DNA of 5,184 nucleotides from Pseudomonadota bacterium (GTDB taxonomy: Bacteria > Pseudomonadota > Alphaproteobacteria > Parvibaculales > Parvibaculaceae): contig JAJXZC010000742.1 in the NCBI GenBank assembly GCA_021780275.1, positions 1-5,184 on the forward strand, in the 5' to 3' direction. The notes under the pieces are model-generated. The model searched no databases. It was not told the DNA's origin and was given only the letters and a program-made list of their open reading frames with translations. The translations under genes and the position numbers were made by a program. This document shows positions 1 to 5,079 of the stretch, one piece after another. The first letter of the stretch is position 1. The number at the start of each line of letters is the position of its first letter.

Positions 1-34
1 CAAGAGCAATCCGCAGCGCTCCCGAAATACTTTG

Positions 35-72
35 AAAAATTAATTCGTGTCCGGCGCGTTTCCGGCCGGCCG
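35..72 (-). terminator. Possible terminator after phaZ
   Basis: Just past the phaZ stop there is a CCGG-repeat tract (CCGGCCGGCCGG, 62-73) and another CCGG at 51-54. Read on the minus strand these can fold into a short GC stem of 4-5 bp, followed about ten bases later by ATTAATTTTTC. The stem is short and several registers are possible, so this is only a plausible intrinsic terminator. The rest of bases 1-75 shows no gene. Confidence 0.3.
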
Positions 73-75
73 GTC

Positions 76-1320
76 TCAGGCGCGCCTGCCATGTCTCGCC
101 ATAAAGTCGCGAACACGCGGAGCGATCTCCGTCATCCAGCGCGAACCGTTGAAGACGCCGTAATGGCCGACGCCGGGCTGCTCCCAATGGTCACGCATCG
201 AGGCGGGAAGCGCCGAGGCGAGCTTGTGGGCGGCCTTTGTCTGGCCGACGCCGGAGATGTCGTCCTTCTCTCCCTCGACGGTCATGAGGGCCGTGCGCGT
301 GATCGCCTGCGGACGCACCAGCCGGTCGCGGTGGTAGAGCTCGCCCTTGGGGAGTTGATGCCGGACGAAAACCCGGTCGACCGTCTCGAGATAGAATTCC
401 GCCGTCATATCCATGACCGCAAGATATTCGTCATAGAACTCGCGGTGCTTCTGGGCGCTGTCGCCGTCGCCCTCGACCATGTGGTCGAAATAATTCCAGT
501 GCGCGTCCATGTGGCGGTCGAGATTCATGGCCATGAAGCCCGAAAGCTGGACGAAGCCCGGATAGACGCGGCGCATGAAGCCAGGATGGGGCATCGGAAC
601 GGTGGTGATGACGTTCCGCTCGTACCATTCGGTGCCGCGCTCGGTGGCGAGCCGGTTCACTTCGGTTGGGCTTTCGCGCGTGTCGATGGGTCCGCCCATC
701 AGCGTCATGGTGAGGGGCGCGTGCGGGTCCTTGTCCTCGTTCATCGCCGCAACGGCTGCGAAGACCGGGACGGAGGGCTGACAGACCGCGAGGACGTGAA
801 CGTCGGGACCGAGCGCCTGGATCATCTCGATGACGTAATCGACATAATCGTCGAGGTGGAAGTTCCCCGCCGAGAGCGGCACGGCGCGAGCGTCGATCCA
901 GTCGGTGATGTAGACGTCGCAATAGGGCAGCATCGCCTCGACCGTGCCCCGGAGCAGCGTCGCGTAATGGCCGGACATGGGGGCGACGATCAGAAGCTTC
1001 GGCTGGTCCGCAAGCCCCTTCGCTGCAGAGGCCTCGCGCTCGAAATGGATGAGTTTGCAGAAAGGCTTTTCCCAGACGACGCGCTCGACCACCGGCACGG
1101 GCTTTCCCGCGATCTCCGTCTCGTCGAGACCGAATTTCGGCTTGCCGTAGCGCCGCGTCACGCTCTCGAAAAGATCGAGGGCGGCGGCCATGTTCTTGGC
1201 GCCGATCGTTTCGCCGAAGGGATTGAGCGGATGGCGCAGGGCCCAAAGGCTGAGTTCAGCTGCCGCGCGGAAAGGCGTGACCGCTGCGTGATTGATCTCG
1301 TAGAGGTGATAGAGAACCAT
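76..1320 (-). CDS. phaZ: Intracellular polyhydroxyalkanoate depolymerase
   Basis: This 414-residue cytosolic enzyme breaks down stored polyhydroxyalkanoate (typically poly-3-hydroxybutyrate) granules. It belongs to the intracellular PhaZ family of alpha/beta hydrolases, typified by Ralstonia eutropha PhaZ1, and its length is normal. Recognisable conserved blocks, in order, are LEKPFC-like VWEKPFCKL (82-90), MSGHYATLLR (115-124), VYITDWIDAR (136-145), VLAVCQPSVPV (176-186), MGGPIDTRESPT (208-219), RRVYPGF (250-256), TVEGEKDDISG (347-357) and GVGHYG (383-388). The probable triad is Cys180, Asp353 (or Asp354) and His386; a cysteine in place of serine in the lipase-box position is the mark of this family. 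The start at 1320 is chosen because the protein then begins MVLYHLYEIN, matching the family N-terminus, and GAAGGG-type Shine-Dalgarno bases (1329-1333) lie 8 nt upstream. An upstream in-frame ATG at 1407 would add 29 unconserved residues and run across the putative operator and promoter. No PHA synthase or phasin gene is visible nearby. Confidence 0.96.
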   Translation of the reverse strand: MVLYHLYEINHAAVTPFRAAAELSLWALRHPLNPFGETIGAKNMAAALDLFESVTRRYGKPKFGLDETEIAGKPVPVVERVVWEKPFCKLIHFEREASAAKGLADQPKLLIVAPMSGHYATLLRGTVEAMLPYCDVYITDWIDARAVPLSAGNFHLDDYVDYVIEMIQALGPDVHVLAVCQPSVPVFAAVAAMNEDKDPHAPLTMTLMGGPIDTRESPTEVNRLATERGTEWYERNVITTVPMPHPGFMRRVYPGFVQLSGFMAMNLDRHMDAHWNYFDHMVEGDGDSAQKHREFYDEYLAVMDMTAEFYLETVDRVFVRHQLPKGELYHRDRLVRPQAITRTALMTVEGEKDDISGVGQTKAAHKLASALPASMRDHWEQPGVGHYGVFNGSRWMTEIAPRVRDFMARHGRRA

Positions 1321-1346
1321 CGCCCGGGCCCTTCTGACATCTAATG

Positions 1347-1357
1347 CTGCGATGCAG
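1347..1357. promoter_or_regulatory. PhaR-like operator upstream of phaZ
   Basis: CTGCGATGCAG fits CTGC-N3-GCAG, the TGC-rich palindrome bound by the PHA-responsive repressor PhaR in Paracoccus and Rhodobacter. The symmetry extends one dyad further on each side to TGC-TGC/GCA-GCA (1345-1359). It lies 27 bases upstream of the phaZ start codon and directly downstream of a TATTGT hexamer (minus strand, 1359-1364), where a bound repressor would block transcription initiation. The motif match is seen; PhaR binding is inferred, since no phaR gene is in the window. Confidence 0.6.
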
Positions 1358-1358
1358 C

Positions 1359-1364
1359 ACAATA
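1359..1364 (-). promoter_or_regulatory. Candidate -10 element of phaZ
   Basis: TATTGT on the minus strand matches four of six TATAAT positions and sits about 40 bases upstream of the phaZ start. No good -35 is found 16-18 bases upstream; the nearest resemblance is TTGGTC (1384-1389) with a 19-base spacer. If used, transcription would start inside the PhaR-like palindrome. Confidence 0.3.
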
Positions 1365-1379
1365 CAGAAAAACCGGTCC

Positions 1380-1402
1380 GTGTGACCAAAAAAACGTCAC
1401 AC
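1380..1402. promoter_or_regulatory. Inverted repeat GTGTGAC-N9-GTCACAC upstream of phaZ
   Basis: Two perfect 7-base arms, GTGTGAC (1380-1386) and GTCACAC (1396-1402), flank a 9-base centre that contains seven consecutive A (plus strand). It overlaps the region expected for the phaZ -35 element. The half-sites resemble CRP-type TGTGA/TCACA, but the spacing between TGTGA and TCACA is 11 rather than 6, so it is not a normal CRP site. It may be an operator for an unidentified dimeric regulator. Confidence 0.45.
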
Positions 1403-1445
1403 AACACTCAAGTCATTGAAAAACAATGGCTTTCAAGAAGGCGTC

Positions 1446-1469
1446 GGGGAGGCCGCGACCGGCCTCCCC
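1446..1469 (-). terminator. leuA transcription terminator hairpin
   Basis: A perfect 10-bp GC-rich stem, GGGGAGGCCG (1446-1455) against CGGCCTCCCC (1460-1469), closes a 4-base loop and lies 10 bases beyond the leuA stop codon. On the minus strand it is followed by a pyrimidine-rich stretch (CCTTCTT) rather than a clean T run, so release may be imperfect. A T5 run occurs about 30 bases further on. Its position between leuA and phaZ suggests the two genes are transcribed separately. Confidence 0.7.
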
Positions 1470-1479
1470 TGCAATCGCC

Positions 1480-3183
1480 TTATTTTGCAGTGGCATAGGC
1501 GCCGCCGAAACGCGCTCTCTGCTCGGCGGCCGAATAGCGCTTCGCCACCCGGTTCGCGCCGCCGATCACCGCCTTGAACGATGCCGTGATGATGTTCGGG
1601 TCGATGCCGACGCCGAAGATATCGCCGGGCACGCCGTCCTCGGCGACCTCGACATAGGCGACCGCCTTGGCGTCCGCGCCGTGGCCAAGCGAATGCTCAT
1701 CGTAATTGCGCACCAGCACCGGCACGTTGAGCGCGTGCATCAGCGCATCGATCGGCCCGTTGCCGAGGCCTATCAGGGTTTCCTCGACGCCGAAGCGGCG
1801 GATACGGAGCTTCACCCCCTGCTCGCCATTATCGTCGAAGAGCGTATGGCTCAGATATTCGAGCGGCTCGGTCAGCGTCAGATATTCACGCTCAAAAATA
1901 CCGTAAATATCGGCGGCGCTGACTTCCTTGCCGGTGTCGTCCGTAACCTTCTGGACGGCGGCCGAGAACTCGACCTGCAAGCGGCGCGGCAGGGCGAGGC
2001 CATACTCAGCCTCCAGCAGATAGGAAATGCCGCCCTTGCCGGACTGGCTGTTCACGCGAATGATCGATTCATAGGTGCGGCCGACATCCGCCGGGTCGAT
2101 CGGCAGATAGGGCACTTCCCAGATTTCGCCTTCCTTGCGCGCCGCAAGTCCCTTCTTGATTGCGTCCTGATGCGAGCCCGAAAAGGCCGTGAAGACGAGA
2201 TCGCCCACGTAAGGGTGGCGCGGATGGATGGGGAGCTGCGTGCAATATTCGACGGTGCGCGCGACCTCGTTGATCTGCGAGAAGTCGAGCCCCGGATCGA
2301 CGCCCTGGCTGTAGAGGTTCAAGGCCAGCGTGACGAGATCGACATTGCCCGTGCGCTCGCCATGGCCGAAGAGACAGCCTTCGACGCGGTCCGCGCCCGC
2401 CATGACGCCGAGCTCGGCGGCGGCGACCGCCGTGCCGCGGTCATTATGCGGATGGAGCGAAATGATGATGCCGTCGCGGCGCTTGAGGTTGCGATGCATC
2501 CATTCGATCTGGTCGGCATAGACGTTGGGCGTCGCCATCTCCACCGTCGCCGGCAGGTTGATGATGACCTTGCGTTCCGGGTTCGCGTCCCAGACTTCCG
2601 TCACCGCATCGACGACTTCCTTGGCGAAATCGAGTTCGGTGCCGGAGAAGACCTCGGGGCTGTACTGGAAGGTCCAGTTCGTTTCCGGCTGCTTCTCGGC
2701 CAGTTCCCTGATCTGGCGCGCGCTTTCGGTCGCAATCGCCTTCACGCCCTGCTTGCCCTGATTGAAGACGATCTCGCGGAAGTTCGGCGCGGTGGCGTTG
2801 TAGAAGTGCAGAATGGCGTTCTTCGCGCCCCGCAGCGACTCCATGGTGCGCGTGATGAGCTCGGGCCGCGCCTGGGTCAGCACCTCGATATGGACGTCGT
2901 CGCCCGCCTTGTTCTCTTCGATCAGCTGGCGAATGAAGCCGAAATCGGTTTCGGAGGCGGCGGGAAAGCCTGCTTCGATGTGCTTGAAGCCGATGCGGAC
3001 CAGCATTTCGAACATGCGCATCTTGCGATCGGCATTCATGGGCTCGAACAGCGCCTGATTGCCGTCGCGCAGATCCGTGCTCATCCAGATCGGCGGCTTC
3101 GAAATGACGTTATTCGGCCAGCGGCGATCCGGCAGGTTGATCGGCGGAAAGGGTCGGTATTTTTCGGCAGGGTTCTTCAACAT
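1480..3183 (-). CDS. leuA: 2-isopropylmalate synthase (long form)
   Basis: The enzyme condenses acetyl-CoA with 3-methyl-2-oxobutanoate to give 2-isopropylmalate, the first committed step of leucine synthesis, in the cytosol. The 567-residue length and sequence fit the long LeuA type known from Mycobacterium and yeast. The TIM-barrel catalytic domain spans roughly residues 30-330. Metal ligands align with those of the M. tuberculosis enzyme at a constant offset of 41: Asp40 (in DLRDGNQ, 37-43), His244 and His246 (HPHNDRG) and Asn280 (GHGERTGN). Catalytic Arg39, Thr213, Glu177, His338 and Tyr359 are also present. A linker with VNSQSGKGG (377-385) precedes the C-terminal LeuA regulatory domain (about 405-545), which binds leucine for feedback inhibition. 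The start is supported by AGGAGA (3192-3197) 8 bases upstream of ATG. The gene is monocistronic here, with its own terminator, and sits behind a leucine attenuator (3242-3480). All key residues are intact. Confidence 0.97.
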   Translation of the reverse strand: MLKNPAEKYRPFPPINLPDRRWPNNVISKPPIWMSTDLRDGNQALFEPMNADRKMRMFEMLVRIGFKHIEAGFPAASETDFGFIRQLIEENKAGDDVHIEVLTQARPELITRTMESLRGAKNAILHFYNATAPNFREIVFNQGKQGVKAIATESARQIRELAEKQPETNWTFQYSPEVFSGTELDFAKEVVDAVTEVWDANPERKVIINLPATVEMATPNVYADQIEWMHRNLKRRDGIIISLHPHNDRGTAVAAAELGVMAGADRVEGCLFGHGERTGNVDLVTLALNLYSQGVDPGLDFSQINEVARTVEYCTQLPIHPRHPYVGDLVFTAFSGSHQDAIKKGLAARKEGEIWEVPYLPIDPADVGRTYESIIRVNSQSGKGGISYLLEAEYGLALPRRLQVEFSAAVQKVTDDTGKEVSAADIYGIFEREYLTLTEPLEYLSHTLFDDNGEQGVKLRIRRFGVEETLIGLGNGPIDALMHALNVPVLVRNYDEHSLGHGADAKAVAYVEVAEDGVPGDIFGVGIDPNIITASFKAVIGGANRVAKRYSAAEQRARFGGAYATAK

Positions 3184-3241
3184 GATGTCTGTCTCCTGGA
3201 ATTGACGAAATGCGTGGCGGAGACGTGCTCAAGAAACACGG

Positions 3242-3278
3242 GACTGCCGGACTGCCACGGGCGCAAGGTCCGGCAGCC
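3242..3278 (-). terminator. Attenuator terminator hairpin in the leuA leader
   Basis: A perfect 9-bp stem, CTGCCGGAC (3244-3252) with GTCCGGCAG (3268-3276), can be extended by one G-T and one G-C pair to 3242-3278. The 15-base loop may form a further TGC/GCA pairing. On the minus strand the stem is followed by TCCCGTGTTTCTT, a broken T-rich tract (3231-3238). It lies between the leucine-rich leader peptide and the leuA ribosome binding site, the place where a transcription attenuator is expected. The T tract is weak, so efficiency is uncertain. Confidence 0.6.
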
Positions 3279-3333
3279 GGAGATAAGTCGCAAGGCTAAG
3301 ATGGTGTTCATGTCGGGCCACTGACTTTGCGCC
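3260..3333 (-). promoter_or_regulatory. Putative antiterminator pairing in the leuA leader
   Basis: GGCGCAAAGTC (minus strand, 3323-3333) can pair with GACCTTGCGCC (minus strand, 3260-3270) at 10 of 11 positions. That pairing takes three bases of the terminator 5' arm and most of its loop, so it should compete with the terminator. The upstream half is also part of another hairpin at 3329-3355 (GCGCCA plus GCG arms with one bulged base) and can pair with leader codons at 3409-3417 (8 of 9). These mutually exclusive pairings are what an attenuator needs; which one dominates was not computed. Confidence 0.45.
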
Positions 3334-3398
3334 AAGCGGCTTTGTTCGCTGGCGCGTCGGACTGAAGATCGGAAACTGTGGGTGAGGTCGTTCTATGT

Positions 3399-3416
3399 TC
3401 TGCGCTTAGGCGCAGA
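3399..3416 (-). promoter_or_regulatory. Hairpin around the leader-peptide stop codon
   Basis: A perfect 7-bp stem, TCTGCGC with GCGCAGA, has a four-base loop that contains the TAA stop codon of the leader peptide. It starts within the last leucine codon. A ribosome stalled at the final Leu codons or terminating at the stop would keep it open, so it is a natural first hairpin (1:2 or pause structure) of the attenuator. Confidence 0.55.
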
Positions 3417-3480
3417 GCAGCCCACGCTCCAGAAGGAGCGCGCTAAGAAGCGCAAAGCTGGCGGGCCGTTTCCTGTCCAT
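3406..3480 (-). CDS. leuL: leu leader peptide (attenuation sensor)
   Basis: A 24-codon frame begins ATG at 3480 and ends TAA at 3406-3408. It encodes a short peptide starting MDRKRPASFA and then rich in leucine: Leu11-12, Leu15-17 and Leu21-22, seven of the last fourteen residues. Such clustered codons for the end product, 222 bases upstream of leuA on the same strand and followed by competing hairpins, identify a leader peptide whose translation senses charged leucyl-tRNA. Codons used are CTT, CTT, CTC, CTT, CTG, CTG and CTC. A 6-bp hairpin (CGCTCC/GGAGCG) overlies the middle Leu triplet. No Shine-Dalgarno is evident before the ATG, and promoter spacing places the transcript start at or next to the ATG, so it may be translated leaderlessly. 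The peptide itself probably has no enzymatic role. The symbol leuL is given by analogy. Confidence 0.85.
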   Translation of the reverse strand: MDRKRPASFALLSALLLERGLLCA

Positions 3481-3486
3481 GGGGTG

Positions 3487-3516
3487 AAAATAGGGCCCCC
3501 ATGGCCCATCCGTCAA
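3487..3516 (-). promoter_or_regulatory. leuL-leuA promoter
   Basis: On the minus strand, TTGACG (-35, 3511-3516) and TATTTT (-10, 3487-3492) are separated by 18 bases. The -35 matches five of six and the -10 four of six consensus positions. Six bases separate the -10 from the leader ATG, which places the likely transcription start at about 3480, on the A of that ATG. The promoter lies in the short gap after the sco stop codon, so leuA need not depend on read-through from sco. Confidence 0.65.
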
Positions 3517-3552
3517 GCCGGTGAGGCCCAATGGCGCAGATGGGTCGGCGCT

Positions 3553-4200
3553 TCAGAGATAGGAGCCGATCTTCTGGGCCATCTGCTCGGGGGTGACGCC
3601 GGGCGCGAAAAAGGTCAGAAATTCGCCGTTAGGCCCCATCAGATAGACCACGGAAGAATGGTCGACGGTGTAGTCGTCCTCCGCCGCGCCAGAGCCCTCG
3701 CCGGGCTTTTCCTTCACCTTCTCGTAGAAGACCCGATAGGCTTTGGCGACGGCGGCAATCTGCTCGGGCGAACCCGTGAGGCCGATAAGACGCGGATCGA
3801 ACTGCTTCACGTATTTGGCCAGAACCGCGGGCGTATCTCGGTCGGGATCGACGCTGACAAAGATCGGCTGCACCTTCGCGGCCTTGTCGCCGAGCTGCCC
3901 AAGCGCGCCGGCAATGGCCTGAAGCTCGGTCGGGCAGACGTCGGGGCAGAAGGTGAAGCCGAAATAGATCAGCATGTATTTGCCGTGGAAGTCCTTGTCG
4001 GTGACGGTCTTGCCGGTCTGGTCGACAAGAGTGAACGGCCCGCCGACCAGGGGCTTTCCTGCCGACTCCACATTGGCGCCCGTCTCCCCGTCCGGCCCGC
4101 TTTTGCTCACAAGCCGGTCGACCTTCGGCGCAAGCGCCAGGCCGAGAATAACGGCGACGGCAAGAGCCGCGACGAGGATGATGATGCGCTGGCGTGTCAT
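3553..4200 (-). CDS. SCO1/SenC/PrrC-family copper chaperone
   Basis: This 215-residue protein belongs to the SCO family of thioredoxin-fold, copper-binding proteins that help assemble the CuA centre of cytochrome c oxidase and handle redox signals. Residues 6-24 form a hydrophobic segment after a short basic start, so it is probably anchored in the inner membrane with the domain in the periplasm; there is no lipobox cysteine. The copper ligands are the CPDVC motif (Cys85, Cys89) in FGFTFCPDVCPTEL and His181 in VDHSS; VSVDPDRDTP (115-124) is another family signature. Length is typical. The start is supported by GGGAGA (4209-4214) 8 bases upstream. No cytochrome oxidase genes are in the window, so its oxidase client cannot be told from context. 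It is divergent from the ankyrin gene and ends 36 bases before the leuA promoter. Confidence 0.93.
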   Translation of the reverse strand: MTRQRIIILVAALAVAVILGLALAPKVDRLVSKSGPDGETGANVESAGKPLVGGPFTLVDQTGKTVTDKDFHGKYMLIYFGFTFCPDVCPTELQAIAGALGQLGDKAAKVQPIFVSVDPDRDTPAVLAKYVKQFDPRLIGLTGSPEQIAAVAKAYRVFYEKVKEKPGEGSGAAEDDYTVDHSSVVYLMGPNGEFLTFFAPGVTPEQMAQKIGSYL

Positions 4201-4398
4201 GCGGGCAGTCTCCCTTGGATCTTCCTGATTTCACGAACGGGCCGCCGGGTCCTGCGGCTTGAACTCGGGGGCTTGGCGAGCCTATAGAAGAAGGCGGCCG
4301 CCATAGAGCGAACCCTAAGCCGGCGAGGCGCGACGGGTTTCGCGCCCTTGAGGGGTTTAAGCACACTCCGGCACCTTAGGAAATCCAAGGACCAAGCG
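4201..4398. other. Divergent intergenic region between sco and the ankyrin gene
   Basis: This 198-base gap must hold the promoters of both the minus-strand sco gene and the plus-strand ankyrin gene. I find the sco ribosome binding site (4209-4214) and that of the ankyrin gene (AAGGA, 4387-4391), but no convincing pair of -35/-10 hexamers for either direction, no tRNA-like fold and no repeat array. An in-frame TTG at 4348 is discounted as a start for the ankyrin gene. Confidence 0.5.
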
Positions 4399-5010
4399 AT
4401 GCGTGACGAATTGACCCCCAGGACAAGATTTTCCCGACATGCCGGGATCATGCTCGGCGCGGCCCTGCTCGGCTCCGCGCTGCTCGCGGGAACGGCGGTC
4501 CGCGCGGAAGACCCGCCGGGCATGAACATGGAGCTGGCCAATAACGATCTCGTCGATGCGGCCCGGGACGGCGACCTCAACGGCATCCACCTCGCCGTCA
4601 TGCGGGGCCTTTCGCCCGACGACAGCGGCTCCGGCAATATCCCGGCCATCGTGATCGGCGCCGACAAGGGCAATATCGAGGTGGTGAAGTACCTCCTCTC
4701 GCTCGGCGCCCATCCCGACAACAAGGACAAGGACAGCCGCACGGCGCTTTCCGTCGCCGCCCAGTCCGGCCGCGCCGACATTGCCGCAACCCTTCTCGAC
4801 AAGGGCGCCAACCCGAACCTGACGGCCGAGAACAAGGACACGCCGCTGATGATCGCGATCCGCGCCCACCGGACAGCCGTGGTGAAGCTGCTGGTCGACC
4901 ACGGCGCCGACCTCGAAGATACGGATGTGACGGGCCGCACGCCGCTGGATATGGCTGAGGAGCGTCACTACGAGGACATCCTCAACATCCTGCGCCAGCC
5001 GGGCGGCTAG
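4399..5010 (+). CDS. Exported ankyrin-repeat protein
   Basis: The 203-residue product has a Sec signal peptide: basic N-region (Arg8, Arg10, Arg13), hydrophobic core about 16-31 and a likely signal peptidase I site after Ala36 (AVRA|ED). The mature part is almost entirely ankyrin repeats: a degenerate one at about 47-79, then about 80-111 (GNIEVVKYLLSLGAHPD), 112-144 (TALSVAAQSGRADIAATLL), 145-177 (TPLMIAIRAHRTAVVKLLV) and a terminal partial one, 178-200 (GRTPLDMAEERHYEDIL). Ankyrin repeats bind other proteins, so a periplasmic scaffold or inhibitor role is likely; the partner is unknown. AnkB of Pseudomonas aeruginosa, needed for full activity of catalase KatB, is a characterised periplasmic comparison, but no catalase gene is seen here. 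The ATG at 4399 is preferred to the TTG at 4348 because AAGGA lies 7 bases upstream and the signal peptide then starts normally. Confidence 0.9.
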   Translation: MRDELTPRTRFSRHAGIMLGAALLGSALLAGTAVRAEDPPGMNMELANNDLVDAARDGDLNGIHLAVMRGLSPDDSGSGNIPAIVIGADKGNIEVVKYLLSLGAHPDNKDKDSRTALSVAAQSGRADIAATLLDKGANPNLTAENKDTPLMIAIRAHRTAVVKLLVDHGADLEDTDVTGRTPLDMAEERHYEDILNILRQPGG

Positions 5011-5036
5011 GCTTCAATTTTCCATCTTTTCCGGGA

Positions 5037-5054
5037 GGGCCTTTGCGAAGGCCC
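5037..5054 (+). terminator. Terminator hairpin after the ankyrin gene
   Basis: GGGCCTT (5037-5043) pairs perfectly with AAGGCCC (5048-5054) around a TGCG loop, 27 bases after the stop codon. Only two T follow directly (TTGGCC), with CTATCTTT further on, so it is an imperfect intrinsic terminator. Confidence 0.55.
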
Positions 5055-5079
5055 TTGGCCACCCTATCTTTGGGCCAAG
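5054..5079 (+). repeat. Inverted repeat abutting the start of the next gene
   Basis: CTTGGCC (5054-5060) and GGCCAAG (5073-5079) form perfect 7-base arms around a 12-base centre. The right arm ends at the base before the ATG at 5080, where a ribosome binding site would be expected. It shares one base with the preceding terminator-like hairpin. It could be an operator or an RNA hairpin affecting translation. Confidence 0.45.

Noticed and set aside
91..1344. Plus-strand open frame of 417 codons opposite phaZ
   Set aside because: Its translation has no recognisable domain and mirrors the phaZ codon pattern; GC-rich genes commonly leave long antisense frames. The minus-strand product is an unmistakable PhaZ.
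1381..1401. CRP binding site upstream of phaZ
   Set aside because: Half-sites match, but the spacing between TGTGA and TCACA is 11 instead of 6; kept only as an unassigned inverted repeat.
3177..3311. A second 44-codon minus-strand frame whose TGA overlaps the leuA start codon
   Set aside because: The overlap hints at translational coupling, but no ribosome binding site precedes its ATG, it would be read through the terminator stem, and its leucine codons are scattered rather than clustered.
1426..3324. Plus-strand open frame of 632 codons opposite leuA
   Set aside because: It is longer than leuA but has low-complexity Asp/Arg/Ala/Val composition typical of an antisense shadow, and it runs across the leuA terminator and leader. 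LeuA with intact catalytic residues is on the other strand.
3382..4287. Plus-strand open frame of 301 codons opposite sco
   Set aside because: It begins with a poor start, crosses the leader peptide, promoter and sco, and shows no domain; the SCO protein on the minus strand explains the region.
4348..4398. N-terminal extension of the ankyrin protein from TTG at 4348
   Set aside because: It would place 17 charged residues before the signal peptide and bypass a good AAGGA ribosome binding site for the ATG at 4399.
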